A stretch of 64,000 bases of DNA from Chryseobacterium sediminis (GCF_008386505.1 NZ_VUNZ01000001.1:1240001-1304000); one strand, 5' to 3'; counted from the first letter of the stretch, positions 9,244-17,682 are shown. Notes: generated from the letters alone by a model not told the origin. Translations and numbers: made by a program.

Positions 9244-10236
9244 CTAATTCATAAAACTTTCCGGGAACCATTCAAAAGCACCGGATTGTGTTTTTGTAAA
9301 GCCTAAGCCTGGCCATGGCAAATGACATGCAAATGCTCTGGTTTTAGTATCTGCCAATTGTTTCAGGAGTTCTTTTCTTGAAGCGGTTGCAATATCCAGA
9401 TCGGTATCACCGAAGTAGCCCCATTCAGGATGTTGGAAAAGAATTACATCGGAATGAATCAAATCTGCAATGTAGATCAGCTTTTCATTCCCTGAAGAAA
9501 GAGTTGTCACTGTTAAGCCTGGAGTATGACCGGGAGCCAGCTGAAAACTGAAATAGTCATACAGCGGATTATTAAGGTCATAGAATTTAAGTTTCGGCTG
9601 AATAGTTTTCAGGATATTTTGAATGGCAGGAATAATCTGATTAAGCTGCTCAGGCTGTTTTTTCAAAGCACTATTATTAAAGTCTTTAACAGTAGCTTTC
9701 ATCCAAAAGTCATGTTCAATTTCTGAAATGAAAATATTGGCATTCGGAAAAATCAGATTCTGCTTTTTATCAACCACTCCGCCAATATGGTCAGGATGTG
9801 CATGAGAGATAAAAACATCCGTAATATCTTTTGGTGAAAATCCTGCTTTTTGGAGACTTTTTAATAAAAATCCCGTTCTTTCATCAGCAAAAATACCCAT
9901 TCCGGTATCTAACAGAATAAGTTTATTCTTTGTTTTAACCAATAGAATATTCATGGCCAGATCAATATAATTCTCCGGTCTGAAATTATTCTTAAGGATA
10001 GATTTCAACTCAGAAACAGTTCCTCTGGGAGCAAATGAGTTAAGGTTTTCTTCATGAATATATCCGTCTGTAAGAACAAACAGTTCCAGCTCTCCAAGCT
10101 TCAGTTTTTTAAATCCGGAAAGATCATCACCTGTTTTTTCAGATGCTTTTGGAGTTTCTGCCAGTACACTGGAAAAAGGAATCATGCTTAATGTTCCTGC
10201 CAATAACCCATTCTTTAATAGTTCTCTTCTGTTCAT
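9244..10236 (-). CDS. Exported MBL-fold metallo-hydrolase
   Basis: A 330-residue metallo-beta-lactamase-fold enzyme. The zinc motif HAHPDH is at residues 145-150 (HxHxDH), with LDTGMG upstream and further metal ligands expected in APGHTPGLT and ADLIHSDV. The N terminus MNRRELLKNGLLAGTLSM has a twin-Arg followed by a hydrophobic stretch and VLA cleavage site, so Tat export of a folded metalloprotein is likely. The pattern fits the AHL-lactonase/glyoxalase-II-like branch, but the substrate cannot be named. The gene stands alone; the aldo/keto reductase terminator separates it from upstream transcription. Confidence 0.9.
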   Translation of the reverse strand: MNRRELLKNGLLAGTLSMIPFSSVLAETPKASEKTGDDLSGFKKLKLGELELFVLTDGYIHEENLNSFAPRGTVSELKSILKNNFRPENYIDLAMNILLVKTKNKLILLDTGMGIFADERTGFLLKSLQKAGFSPKDITDVFISHAHPDHIGGVVDKKQNLIFPNANIFISEIEHDFWMKATVKDFNNSALKKQPEQLNQIIPAIQNILKTIQPKLKFYDLNNPLYDYFSFQLAPGHTPGLTVTTLSSGNEKLIYIADLIHSDVILFQHPEWGYFGDTDLDIATASRKELLKQLADTKTRAFACHLPWPGLGFTKTQSGAFEWFPESFMN

Positions 10237-10262
10237 AATTTAGTTTTTTCATTATTTTATAC

Positions 10263-10277
10263 ATTCTCATTGAGAAT
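10263..10277. promoter_or_regulatory. Palindrome ATTCTCATTGAGAAT upstream of the metallo-hydrolase
   Basis: A perfect 7-1-7 palindrome 27-41 bases before the start codon of the minus-strand hydrolase gene and beyond the terminator of the next gene. Its position suits an operator; no regulator is assigned. Confidence 0.35.
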
Positions 10278-10287
10278 TATAACAAAA

Positions 10288-10322
10288 AAACTGAGTTCCC
10301 ATCATAAGCAGGAACTCAGTTT
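10288..10322 (-). terminator. Terminator of the aldo/keto reductase gene
   Basis: A 12-bp perfect stem, AAACTGAGTTCC with GGAACTCAGTTT; read on the minus strand it runs into TTTTTTTG. Confidence 0.8.
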
Positions 10323-10335
10323 TATATCATAGTCT

Positions 10336-11337
10336 TTAGTTGTTCACCAATTTCATTGAACCTTCAGTGTATCTTTCCCCTACATTCGGGTATTTTTTCA
10401 GAATGGCATCAATAGTATCCAGATCTGATTGGGAAAGTTCTATATTGACGGCGGCAATATTTTCTTCAAGATATTTAATTCGTTTGGTACCCGGAATCGG
10501 GATGATATCATCTCCCTGATTCAATACCCAGGCCAGAGCAAGTTGTGTTCCTTTTACTCCTTTGGAAGCTGCAAGATCATTAATCTCATTGGCCAGTTTT
10601 GTATTATTTTCAAGATATTCCTGCTGATAACGCGGCAGAGATTTTCTGAAATCATCATCACCAAGATTCTGTACATCATAAATATTGGTAAAAAGTCCTC
10701 TTGCCAATGGAGAATAAGGCACTAAAGAAATTCCCAGTTCTCTGATGGTTGGTAAAATTTCTTTTTCAACATCTTTCGTAAGGATAGAATATTCTGACTG
10801 TAAAGCTGCAATTGGGTGAATTTTATTAGCTTTTCTGATAGATTCTGCTGAAGCTTCAGATAATCCGATATATTTCACTTTTCCTGCTTTTACCAACTCT
10901 GCCATTGCTCCTACTGTTTCCTCTACCGGAACATTAGGATCCACTCTGTGGGCATAATATAAATCAATAGTGTCTATTTTTAATCTTTGAAGACTTAAAT
11001 CCACTGCCTTTTTTATCCATTCCGGAGAACCGTCAAAATAAGTTCCCGGAGCGCCACTGTGGCTTGCTTTACCATCTTTAAACCTGAATCCGAATTTGGT
11101 TGCAATAAAAATCTTATCCCTGTTTGGAACCAAAACCTTAGAAATCAGTTTTTCGTTTTCTCCATTGGCATACATATCTGCTGTATCCCAGAAGTTAACT
11201 CCTAAATCCAAAGCTCTGTGTAAGGTATTGATACTTTCCTGTTCATCTGTAGGACCATAAGCAAAGCTCATTCCCATACATCCTAAACCAATTGCTGATA
11301 ATTGTTCGTCTGTGTTTCCTAATTTTTTAAATTTCAT
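10336..11337 (-). CDS. Aldo/keto reductase
   Basis: A 333-residue NADP(H)-dependent TIM-barrel reductase of the AKR superfamily. The catalytic tetrad is readable: Asp51 and Tyr56 in WDTADMYANGENE, Lys81 in IATKFG and His in LYYAHRVD. The C-terminal IPIPGTKRIKYLEEN is the cofactor phosphate-binding segment. The similarity is to the AKR13/YakC-like group that reduces diverse aldehydes and ketones. It lies 86 bases downstream of an AraC regulator on the same strand, with its own TAATTTTG promoter box and copies of a sequence also found upstream of the regulator, so it is probably controlled by it. Confidence 0.93.
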   Translation of the reverse strand: MKFKKLGNTDEQLSAIGLGCMGMSFAYGPTDEQESINTLHRALDLGVNFWDTADMYANGENEKLISKVLVPNRDKIFIATKFGFRFKDGKASHSGAPGTYFDGSPEWIKKAVDLSLQRLKIDTIDLYYAHRVDPNVPVEETVGAMAELVKAGKVKYIGLSEASAESIRKANKIHPIAALQSEYSILTKDVEKEILPTIRELGISLVPYSPLARGLFTNIYDVQNLGDDDFRKSLPRYQQEYLENNTKLANEINDLAASKGVKGTQLALAWVLNQGDDIIPIPGTKRIKYLEENIAAVNIELSQSDLDTIDAILKKYPNVGERYTEGSMKLVNN

Positions 11338-11363
11338 GATAGGTATGATTTAATTTTACAAGA

Positions 11364-11371
11364 CAAAATTA
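11364..11371 (-). promoter_or_regulatory. Promoter -7 box of the aldo/keto reductase
   Basis: TAATTTTG on the minus strand (TAnnTTTG), 26 bases before the ATG. Confidence 0.5.
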
Positions 11372-11399
11372 GAACATGAAAAGGCCAATTCCGATATAG

Positions 11400-11431
11400 A
11401 ATTCAAACTAAGAATTATAAAATTCAAACAA
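11400..11431 (-). promoter_or_regulatory. Putative AraC-regulator site before the aldo/keto reductase
   Basis: AATTCAAAC occurs at 11400-11408 and again at 11421-11429, two helical turns apart. The second copy is part of a 19-base string (11413-11431, AATTATAAAATTCAAACAA) found identically at 12337-12355 in front of the araC-family gene. Paired direct half-sites at 21-bp spacing are typical of AraC-family binding; the assignment is inferred. The string overlaps the 3' end of the regulator gene. Confidence 0.5.
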
Positions 11432-12329
11432 TGTCCATTCTTAAGGCATTAGGAGTAATTCCGGTTTGTTTTTTAAAGTAATTGGTAAAATAAGCGGGCT
11501 CTTCAAAGCCCAATCCGTAAGCGATTTCAGCTACATTCCAATCTGTATGCTTCAGTAAAGCATTGGCTTCCTGAATAATCCTTCCGGTAATCTGCTGGCT
11601 GGTAGTTTTCCCCGTGATCTCTTTTACGGAACGGTTTAAAGAATTCACATGGATGGAAAGACTCTGAGCATAATCGTTAGGTGTTTTTAATTTTAAAAAA
11701 GCTTCGGGGCTGTCAATGGGAAACTGTCTTTCCAAAAGTTCCATAAATAAGGAAGCAACCCGCTGTGAAGCATTCTGATAAGGTTCAAAACTTTCTGCCG
11801 GCTGCATTCTCATCGTTTCATGAATCATCAGGTGGAGATAAGCTCTCAGCATATCATATTTGTGAATATAATCAGACTGAATCTCTGTCATCATTTTCGT
11901 ATAAATATCAGAAAGTATCCTCTGCTGTTCTTCATCCACAAAGAAAACCGGAGTTCCTCCAATCTTAAAAAGCGGGGAATCCTGAAGATTTCCCATACGG
12001 CTTCCATTATGCAGAAACTGATCGGTAAACAGACAAAACCAGCCTTTCTGATCTTCATCATCTGCCTCCCAGGAATAAGGAATAATAGGATTTGAAAATA
12101 ATAAAGCAGGCCGGTCTACTTTAATCCATTTATCTGCATAATGGAGTTTTCCCTTTCCTATGATCAGTGAAATCTTATAATAATCTCTCCTGCTATAAGG
12201 AGTCAGCGGAGAACAATATTCCCGCGAAAATACGTTGAAGTGCCCCATTCTGTTGACCCCAATACACTGTGATGCCAGATTGGGAGCATTCCTTTCATAA
12301 AAACCTTTGAGTGATTCGTGTGATTCCAT
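11424..12329 (-). CDS. AraC-family transcriptional regulator
   Basis: A 301-residue regulator. The N-terminal half (about 1-170) is an AraC-type cupin-like sensing region. The C-terminal ~100 residues hold two helix-turn-helix motifs: the first around SLSIHVNSLNRSVKEITGKT and the second around WNVAEIAYGLGFEEPAYFTNYFKKQTGITP, which is the family signature. It precedes an aldo/keto reductase on the same strand. Identical 19-base strings lie before its own start (12337-12355) and before the reductase, suggesting autoregulation and control of the reductase. Confidence 0.93.
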   Translation of the reverse strand: MESHESLKGFYERNAPNLASQCIGVNRMGHFNVFSREYCSPLTPYSRRDYYKISLIIGKGKLHYADKWIKVDRPALLFSNPIIPYSWEADDEDQKGWFCLFTDQFLHNGSRMGNLQDSPLFKIGGTPVFFVDEEQQRILSDIYTKMMTEIQSDYIHKYDMLRAYLHLMIHETMRMQPAESFEPYQNASQRVASLFMELLERQFPIDSPEAFLKLKTPNDYAQSLSIHVNSLNRSVKEITGKTTSQQITGRIIQEANALLKHTDWNVAEIAYGLGFEEPAYFTNYFKKQTGITPNALRMDIV

Positions 12330-12336
12330 AGATCAA

Positions 12337-12355
12337 AATTATAAAATTCAAACAA
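12337..12355 (-). promoter_or_regulatory. Putative autoregulatory site of the AraC-family gene
   Basis: AATTATAAAATTCAAACAA, identical to 11413-11431, placed 8-26 bases upstream of the regulator's start codon. Confidence 0.45.
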
Positions 12356-12444
12356 ATTAATCACTAAAAACAATTCTGTTTAAAAAATAAAATGACTGAC
12401 AAAGATGCCAGCCATTTAAAAGTGAATATATAGTTGATAATGGT

Positions 12445-12909
12445 CTAATCCCAATCGTCATCGTGGCCATGACCACGACCGTGATGTTTAGATTGTTTTT
12501 TATAGTATTTTTCCTGGTTTTTATAATATTTCTCCTGTTCTTTACGATATTTTTTATAATCGTTTTTATTTCTTCCGTAAACAATTACAGGATTTTGACC
12601 TCTGTAATATTTCTTTTTAAAAATGATATATTTTTCTCTACCCAGAATTCTTTCCAGCTCAGAATAACGGTCATTTCTCCATCTTCCCGGCTCTACTACA
12701 TACACCCTGTTCCATGTGTCGTAATCACGGTATCGGTCATTGAGTACATAAATCTGATTGGCCTGTGTTGTAGACAGCAACAGATCGGCAACAACTCTTT
12801 GCCAGTTAATATCCGAAATACTTCTTCTGTAATCGTTATAATAGTCTGACTGGGCATAACTCAAGCTGAATGTCCCAACTAAAAATACTGTTAATAATAA
12901 CTTTTTCAT
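12445..12909 (-). CDS. Small secreted protein with His/Asp-rich tail
   Basis: A 154-residue protein with a clear signal peptide (MKKLLLTVFLVGTFSLSYAQ). The mature part has DINWQRVVADLLLSTTQANQIYVLNDRYRDYDTW, a pattern common in small Bacteroidota periplasmic proteins of unknown function. A Lys/Tyr-rich repeat (KEQEKYYKNQEKYYKKQ) follows, then the tail HHGRGHGHDDDWD, which could bind metal ions. The frame is open 13 codons upstream, but the ATG at 12909 directly precedes the signal sequence. No function can be named. The gene is alone. Confidence 0.8.
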   Translation of the reverse strand: MKKLLLTVFLVGTFSLSYAQSDYYNDYRRSISDINWQRVVADLLLSTTQANQIYVLNDRYRDYDTWNRVYVVEPGRWRNDRYSELERILGREKYIIFKKKYYRGQNPVIVYGRNKNDYKKYRKEQEKYYKNQEKYYKKQSKHHGRGHGHDDDWD

Positions 12910-12957
12910 TTCATTCCCCTTTAAAATTAAACATGATGGCATAGTCAATTAAAGTGC

Positions 12958-12986
12958 CAAATATTAATTACAAATACTAATATTTG
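12958..12986. promoter_or_regulatory. Inverted repeat CAAATATTA ... TAATATTTG
   Basis: A perfect 9-bp inverted repeat with an 11-base spacer, about 50 bases upstream of the His-tail secreted-protein gene; a possible operator. The rest of 12910-13430 is A+T rich and holds a degenerate AGCTAAAGCC repeat fragment near 13154 and the heptamer array. Confidence 0.35.
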
Positions 12987-13190
12987 TTAATAAAATCCAT
13001 AAACAACTGATTATCTTTCAAATATATCATACATTTTTTATGAAACTATTACCTATTAATCGTCCTGATATTATAATCAGAATACATCTCATTTTATTAA
13101 ACAGAGATTTCTGATAAGTAAATAACAATCAGGAAATAAATATTCCCAATTTCAGCTAAAGCCATCCCCTGTTGAATTTTACCAACAAGA

Positions 13191-13294
13191 TCTTTTATCT
13201 TTTATCTTTTATCTTTTATCTTTTATCTTTTATCTTTTATCTTTTATCTTTTATCTTTTATCTTTTATCTTTTATCTTTTATCTTTTATCTTTT
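13191..13294 (+). repeat. Heptamer array (TCTTTTA)~15
   Basis: Fourteen exact TCTTTTA units plus a final TCTTTT. A frame through it would encode a repetitive Phe/Tyr/Leu/Ser peptide, which I treat as an artefact. It is the longest and most uniform of the period-7 arrays here, so it is a good candidate for length variation between strains. Confidence 0.92.
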
Positions 13295-13430
13295 CACGAT
13301 TATGTTATAAATTTCGTTAAGATTCCTAAAAACTATTATTTCATATCATTAAATTTCGTAATTTTAATGGAGAGAATGTTTTTGGAAAATTCTCCAAGTT
13401 ATTTTTAATCAACCAAATCTTAACATTATC

Positions 13431-13718
13431 ATGGAAAATATAAAGTTTCAGGTATCTCCATATCAGGATGAATTGCAGCTATTTATTGATGAAAAAAAGG
13501 CAGGTTATATGTCCATAGAGGTTGACGGAAGACTGCTTATTGTGTATTACACGAAACTTGATGAAGAGCGTGAAGGAAAAGGATACGCCAAATTATTGCT
13601 GGATGAGCTGGTACGCTACGCAGAAGAAAAAGATTTGCTTGTAGACCCGGAATGTGATTTTGTGCGACAACAGTTTGAGAACCACCCTGTAAGATATAAA
13701 GATATTTGGCATGCCTGA
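13431..13718 (+). CDS. GNAT-fold acetyltransferase, small YjdJ type
   Basis: A 95-residue protein of the small Gcn5-related N-acetyltransferase family (Acetyltransf_CG). It has FIDEKKAGYMSIEVDGRLLIVYYTKLDEEREGKGYAKLLLDELVRYAEEKDLLVDPECDFV, where EGKGYAKLL is the acetyl-CoA pyrophosphate loop. Family members are about 90-100 residues and usually of unknown acceptor. The stop codon TGA abuts the stop codon of the convergent gene: the two together read TGATCA. Confidence 0.88.
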   Translation: MENIKFQVSPYQDELQLFIDEKKAGYMSIEVDGRLLIVYYTKLDEEREGKGYAKLLLDELVRYAEEKDLLVDPECDFVRQQFENHPVRYKDIWHA

Positions 13719-14816
13719 TCAGATTTCCCACCAGGCTGTAAATTGCTGTTCATGCTGATTCAGATCTACTACCTCTCCGATCATCGGAGTGAGGATATTC
13801 AGTCCTTTTTCTTTTCCAAGAGCAGTTATCTTTTGTAAAGGCTCATTCCATGGATGAAGAGCGAGTGCAAATTTGGCCGCATGAACAGGGATGATACGCT
13901 CCGCTTTGAGATCAATACAAGCCTGAATAACATCTTCCGGTAGTGTATGAATATACCTCCATGCTTCTCCATATTGTCCATTCTCAAGAATAGCAAAGTC
14001 AAAAGGACCATATTGCTCACCAATTGTTTTAAAATGGCTGTCATAACCACTATCTCCTCCTAAGAAAATTCTCTTTGTTGGTGTTATCAGGACATAGGAA
14101 CTCCATAGCGTGTCATTCTGCCTGATTCTCCTTCCGGAAAAATGTCTGGCAGGGGTAAAAACAATTTTTATATCATTTTTCAGAGTCACTTCAGTTCCCC
14201 ATTCTTCTTCAATAAGAGAGTTTTCAGCGTATCCCCATCTCTCCAAATGAGTTCCCACTCCCAAAGGTAAAATAGCCATTCCAGTTCTGTCTTTGATAGA
14301 TTTTACTGTAGGGTAATCCAAATGGTCAAAATGATCATGGGTTATGACCAGATAATCAATATTAGGAACATCTTCAGGTTTAAAGATATCTGATCCTTTG
14401 AATGCCTTATTAAAATACTTAAAAGGAGAACCATATAAACTCAATACAGGATCAATCAGGAAAGAAATACCATCGGTCTGCAGATAATAAGATGAATGTC
14501 CCAGCCAGATAAACACATCGGTATTTTTATCTATATTTTTTAAATCGGTATGAAGAGATGGAATAGCTTTCAAAGGCTTCAGAAGGGGATCTTTTTTGCC
14601 TAAAAAGAAATCGTAAGTCACTTTCGACATTTTATAACCTTCTGCAATAGATGGAGTATGGCTGATATTCTGAAACTGTCCCTTTTTATAGAGTTTCGAC
14701 TGTTCTATCCGCTTCAGCCTCTTCCCTTTTGGCACTCCGCCAAACGCTTTCATATTGATCACTATAAAAAAAGTAACCGTTAAGACAACGATAGTCGTAA
14801 TAATCCAATAAATCAT
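13719..14816 (-). CDS. Membrane-anchored MBL-fold hydrolase, NAPE-PLD/UlaG-like
   Basis: A 365-residue metallo-beta-lactamase-fold enzyme with one N-terminal transmembrane segment (residues 2-20). The metal motif THDHFDHLD gives H160, H162, D164, H165. WLGHSSYYLQTDGISFLIDPVLS upstream and FTPARHFSGR, FLGGDSGYD and VPVHAAKFALALH downstream match the lactonase/NAPE-PLD-like group that cleaves phosphodiesters or lactones. Some bacterial members act on membrane N-acylethanolamine lipids, but the substrate here is inferred only. The gene converges on the acetyltransferase with no intergenic space. Confidence 0.9.
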   Translation of the reverse strand: MIYWIITTIVVLTVTFFIVINMKAFGGVPKGKRLKRIEQSKLYKKGQFQNISHTPSIAEGYKMSKVTYDFFLGKKDPLLKPLKAIPSLHTDLKNIDKNTDVFIWLGHSSYYLQTDGISFLIDPVLSLYGSPFKYFNKAFKGSDIFKPEDVPNIDYLVITHDHFDHLDYPTVKSIKDRTGMAILPLGVGTHLERWGYAENSLIEEEWGTEVTLKNDIKIVFTPARHFSGRRIRQNDTLWSSYVLITPTKRIFLGGDSGYDSHFKTIGEQYGPFDFAILENGQYGEAWRYIHTLPEDVIQACIDLKAERIIPVHAAKFALALHPWNEPLQKITALGKEKGLNILTPMIGEVVDLNQHEQQFTAWWEI

Positions 14817-14987
14817 CTGTACAAAATAAATATCAAATGTATTGACTTTTGCCTTTAAAAGAAAATTTATTCCGTTTCAGTGCATATTTTAACTAAATTT
14901 ATCATGTATTTTGGAAAATTTATTATCCATTTAAGTCGTGGTTAATTTTAAACTTTCTATTTTAGCACCTTAAAAAACTCAGATATA

Positions 14988-16526
14988 TTGAAAAATTATT
15001 CGGTAATATTTCTTCTCGCAATACTTTCGTCTTGTGCCTCTATAAGAAAACACAACGAACAGCGGGCTTCATGTATTCCACCGGAGCAACTCAAAGAGGA
15101 TGTGGACTTTGCTTATTCAAAATTACAGCAAATGCATCCCCAATTATACTGGTATATTCCCAAGAAGGAATTGGAACATAAACTTGACAGTCTTAAACAG
15201 ACTCTCACTGAATCTCTTACTCCTCTTCAGTTTTATTTTAAACTTCAGCCTGTTATTGCAGGAATCCGAGAAGGACATCTTTCATTGAGAATTCCCAGAA
15301 AGAAATTTACCAAAAGAGAGTTTAAAAGACTGGAAAATCAGAAAGGAATGTTCAGCCGTTTTGAATATTATATAACAGGCGATCAGATGTATATTATTCA
15401 AAACAGAGATTCTATTGAGCATATACAACCCGGAACTGAAATTTTATCAATTAACAATGTTCCTGTTTCAGATTATATAAAAAAGTACAGAGGTCTGATC
15501 AGCAGTGACGGTGACAATACAACTTTCTATCCCTATTTTTTAAAAGATCTTTTCTTTAATTTTTATACTGCAGAGAATGGTTTTGGGAGTAAAGCAACTC
15601 TTGAAACACTTTATCAGGGAGAAAAAAAAACATATACTTTAAGCCGAGAAATAAAATCTGACTCCGATCTTGAGAAAGATAAGGAAATGAAGAAAAAGAC
15701 ACTGGAAAAGAAACTGAACGATTACGTAGCTTCAAGTAATTCTTATAACAGAAGTTTTAAATTCCTTGATAAAGACAGCACTATCGCTTATATAAAAGTA
15801 CAGAGTTTTTCCAGAGATTATTCTGATAAGTTTTATAAAAAGACCTTTGCTAAGATCAATAATGCTAAAGCTCCCTACCTCATCATCGATGTCCGAAATA
15901 ATTATGGCGGCTCTCTCTATGAGATTAATAACCTGTATTCCTATCTGACGGATACCCCTTTTACTCTCATTAAACCTTCTCAGGTAACGTCAAGAGATAC
16001 ACCGCTGCGTACAAATTATTTCAGAAAAAGCAACCCTTTAGAATATGCTCTTAAAAGTATTGCTTATCCAAGTTATTTCTTCGCACAGGCTTTCAGCACG
16101 TATAAAAAAGACGGAAAGGTTTTCTATAAAATGAAAGCTGATAAACCTACAAAACCTAATAAGCAGGCTTTCCACGGAAAAGTTTTTGTATTGATCAACG
16201 GGGGAAGTTTCTCAGCATCTTCTATTATTACCGCCAAGCTTAAGAATGACAAAAGAGCAACACTTGTGGGTGAAGAAACCGGAGGTGCCAATGACGGCAC
16301 AGTAGCAGGTTTCTATTCTTATCAGAAACTTCCTAATTCTGAAATCAGGTTCCCCATCGGATTACTTCTGGTACAGCCTAATATCAAATTTTCAGACTCA
16401 AGGAAAGGCGTTGTACCTGATGTAGTGGTTACTGAAAGCATGCAGGATATCATCGACAAAAAGGACCCACAGCTGGATTGGATAAAAAATGAAATTGCCA
16501 AGGAAAAAGACAATAAAGGACAATAA
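14988..16526 (+). CDS. S41-family C-terminal processing peptidase, lipoprotein, TTG start
   Basis: A 512-residue serine peptidase of the tail-specific (S41) family. A lipoprotein signal (KNYSVIFLLAILSSC) begins at a TTG codon; no ATG lies upstream in frame that would keep the signal peptide intact, so TTG is taken as the start. A PDZ-like region is around FSRFEYYITGDQ...PGTEILSINNVPVSDY. The catalytic domain follows, with IAYIKVQSF, DVRNNYGGSL and the Ser motif NGGSFSASSI, then GEETGGANDG. It probably cleaves periplasmic or outer-membrane protein tails; the target is unknown. Convergent with the following sigma/anti-sigma cassette across a shared terminator. Confidence 0.9.
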   Translation: MKNYSVIFLLAILSSCASIRKHNEQRASCIPPEQLKEDVDFAYSKLQQMHPQLYWYIPKKELEHKLDSLKQTLTESLTPLQFYFKLQPVIAGIREGHLSLRIPRKKFTKREFKRLENQKGMFSRFEYYITGDQMYIIQNRDSIEHIQPGTEILSINNVPVSDYIKKYRGLISSDGDNTTFYPYFLKDLFFNFYTAENGFGSKATLETLYQGEKKTYTLSREIKSDSDLEKDKEMKKKTLEKKLNDYVASSNSYNRSFKFLDKDSTIAYIKVQSFSRDYSDKFYKKTFAKINNAKAPYLIIDVRNNYGGSLYEINNLYSYLTDTPFTLIKPSQVTSRDTPLRTNYFRKSNPLEYALKSIAYPSYFFAQAFSTYKKDGKVFYKMKADKPTKPNKQAFHGKVFVLINGGSFSASSIITAKLKNDKRATLVGEETGGANDGTVAGFYSYQKLPNSEIRFPIGLLLVQPNIKFSDSRKGVVPDVVVTESMQDIIDKKDPQLDWIKNEIAKEKDNKGQ

Positions 16527-16536
16527 TCTATAAAGT

Positions 16537-16567
16537 TTCGGCGGGCTTTCAGCCCGCCGAACTCTTT
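16537..16567. terminator. Bidirectional terminator between S41 gene and sigma cassette
   Basis: TTCGGCGGGC pairs perfectly with GCCCGCCGAA over a 5-base loop. The plus side runs into CTCTTTTTT; the minus side has a shorter A/T stretch. Confidence 0.8.
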
Positions 16568-16568
16568 T

Positions 16569-17159
16569 TTATCTTTTCAACTCTTCCAAAAGATTTTCAA
16601 TATGCTGCATGTATCTTCCGTAATAACGGTGAAACCAGAATTTTCCGGCCAGATAGAGTAAAAACAATCCTCCAATTACAGAACCGATTAAGATTACTGC
16701 AATTTTCATTTCACTCAAAGGTTTTGGCCACGGGATAAATTCCAGGACAATGAGGATTTCGCATACCAGAAATGGTGCAAAACTGATATAATATGAAAGA
16801 TAATACTGTTTATTCAGATTCAGCTGCATCACCAGATCTTTCAGAGAATCGTAGGTCTTGGGTGCAGGATTACTGATTTCATTATACAATTTAAAAAACT
16901 TACTGAAAAAGAAAACGGTAACAATAAGCATGGAAGCAATTAAAACCGTTATGTACAGTTGAAGTTTGAATGGTCTGCATACAGAACACACCAGAAAGGC
17001 GAAAACAAAAATCCCTATCACCCACCAGAATTCTACACGCATGTTTTTACGTATTTTTTCAAGGGGAAGATTCAGTTTATTTCTTTGTTCTATACTTATT
17101 TCAGGAGTTTCCTCCATAATATCTTCATTCCAGGTATTTTTCAATTCATCGATATTCAT
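16569..17159 (-). CDS. Membrane protein paired with ECF sigma factor, putative anti-sigma
   Basis: A 196-residue protein with a cytoplasmic N-terminal segment (LKNTWNEDIMEETPEISIEQRNKLNLPLEKIRKNMRVEFW) and about four hydrophobic segments (43-60, 66-86, 122-140, 150-170). It starts 13 bases after the sigma gene stop, which suggests a co-translated regulator. It lacks the HxxxCxxC zinc anti-sigma motif, so the anti-sigma role is inferred from position and membrane topology. It is paralogous to the protein at 18307-19122 (same start: W.. D ... PEIS(I/L)E ... LPLEKIRKNM versus SPLQMLKVNM). Confidence 0.75.
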   Translation of the reverse strand: MNIDELKNTWNEDIMEETPEISIEQRNKLNLPLEKIRKNMRVEFWWVIGIFVFAFLVCSVCRPFKLQLYITVLIASMLIVTVFFFSKFFKLYNEISNPAPKTYDSLKDLVMQLNLNKQYYLSYYISFAPFLVCEILIVLEFIPWPKPLSEMKIAVILIGSVIGGLFLLYLAGKFWFHRYYGRYMQHIENLLEELKR

Positions 17160-17172
17160 TGGATTACTGATT

Positions 17173-17682
17173 TTAATGTTTGTTGGTTTTTATTTGGCTT
17201 AAGATATCTTTAAGTTTATTTTTTGCGCGGTTCATTTTCACTCTTACATTTCCTTCAGAAATTCCCATCTGCTCTGCAATCTGCCTTCCTGAGAAATCTT
17301 CCAGATAGTAGAATATAAATGCTTTGTCAATAGGATTGAGTTGATGAATAGCCTTATACATTTCAGCCAGACGTTCTTCTTTCCGGTAATCATAGTCTTC
17401 CTGTACAATGATATGATTGGAAAAATCTTCATGGGCAATAAAGCTTCTTCTTTTTTCTGATTTAAGGAAAATAATGGCCGTATTTAAAGCGATTCTGTAC
17501 AGCCATGTTGAAAATTCGCTTTCACCTCTGAAACCAGGAAATGCTTTCCAGAGCTGATAGGTAATCTCCTGAAAAAGATCATCCCGATCATCCTTTTCAG
17601 TCATGTACATTTTAGAAATCTTAAATAGGATTCCTTTATGCTGTTCAATTTGACTTATAAACTCTTGTTCTAATGAGGTCAT
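17173..17682 (-). CDS. ECF RNA polymerase sigma factor (copy 1)
   Basis: A 169-residue sigma-70 family, extracytoplasmic-function factor. The sigma-2 region has DDRDDLFQEITYQLWKAFPGFRGESEFSTWLYRIALNTA (DLFQE -10 binding helix). The sigma-4 region has LNPIDKAFIFYYLEDFSGRQIAEQMGISEGNVRVKMNRAKNKLK with its helix-turn-helix. It is closely similar along its length to the factor at 19134-19643. The adjacent membrane protein is its likely regulator. Target genes cannot be read from the sequence. Confidence 0.94.
   Translation of the reverse strand: MTSLEQEFISQIEQHKGILFKISKMYMTEKDDRDDLFQEITYQLWKAFPGFRGESEFSTWLYRIALNTAIIFLKSEKRRSFIAHEDFSNHIIVQEDYDYRKEERLAEMYKAIHQLNPIDKAFIFYYLEDFSGRQIAEQMGISEGNVRVKMNRAKNKLKDILSQIKTNKH

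Noticed and set aside
12357..12584. 75-codon open frame on the minus strand
   Set aside because: It overlaps the His-tail secreted-protein gene in another frame and has no signal or domain.
13191..13294. Possible CRISPR array
   Set aside because: The units are 7 bases and directly abutting with no spacers, unlike CRISPR repeats.
13172..13408. 78-codon open frame on the plus strand
   Set aside because: Its translation is the 7-base array read as a repetitive Leu/Ser/Phe/Tyr peptide, an artefact of the repeat.
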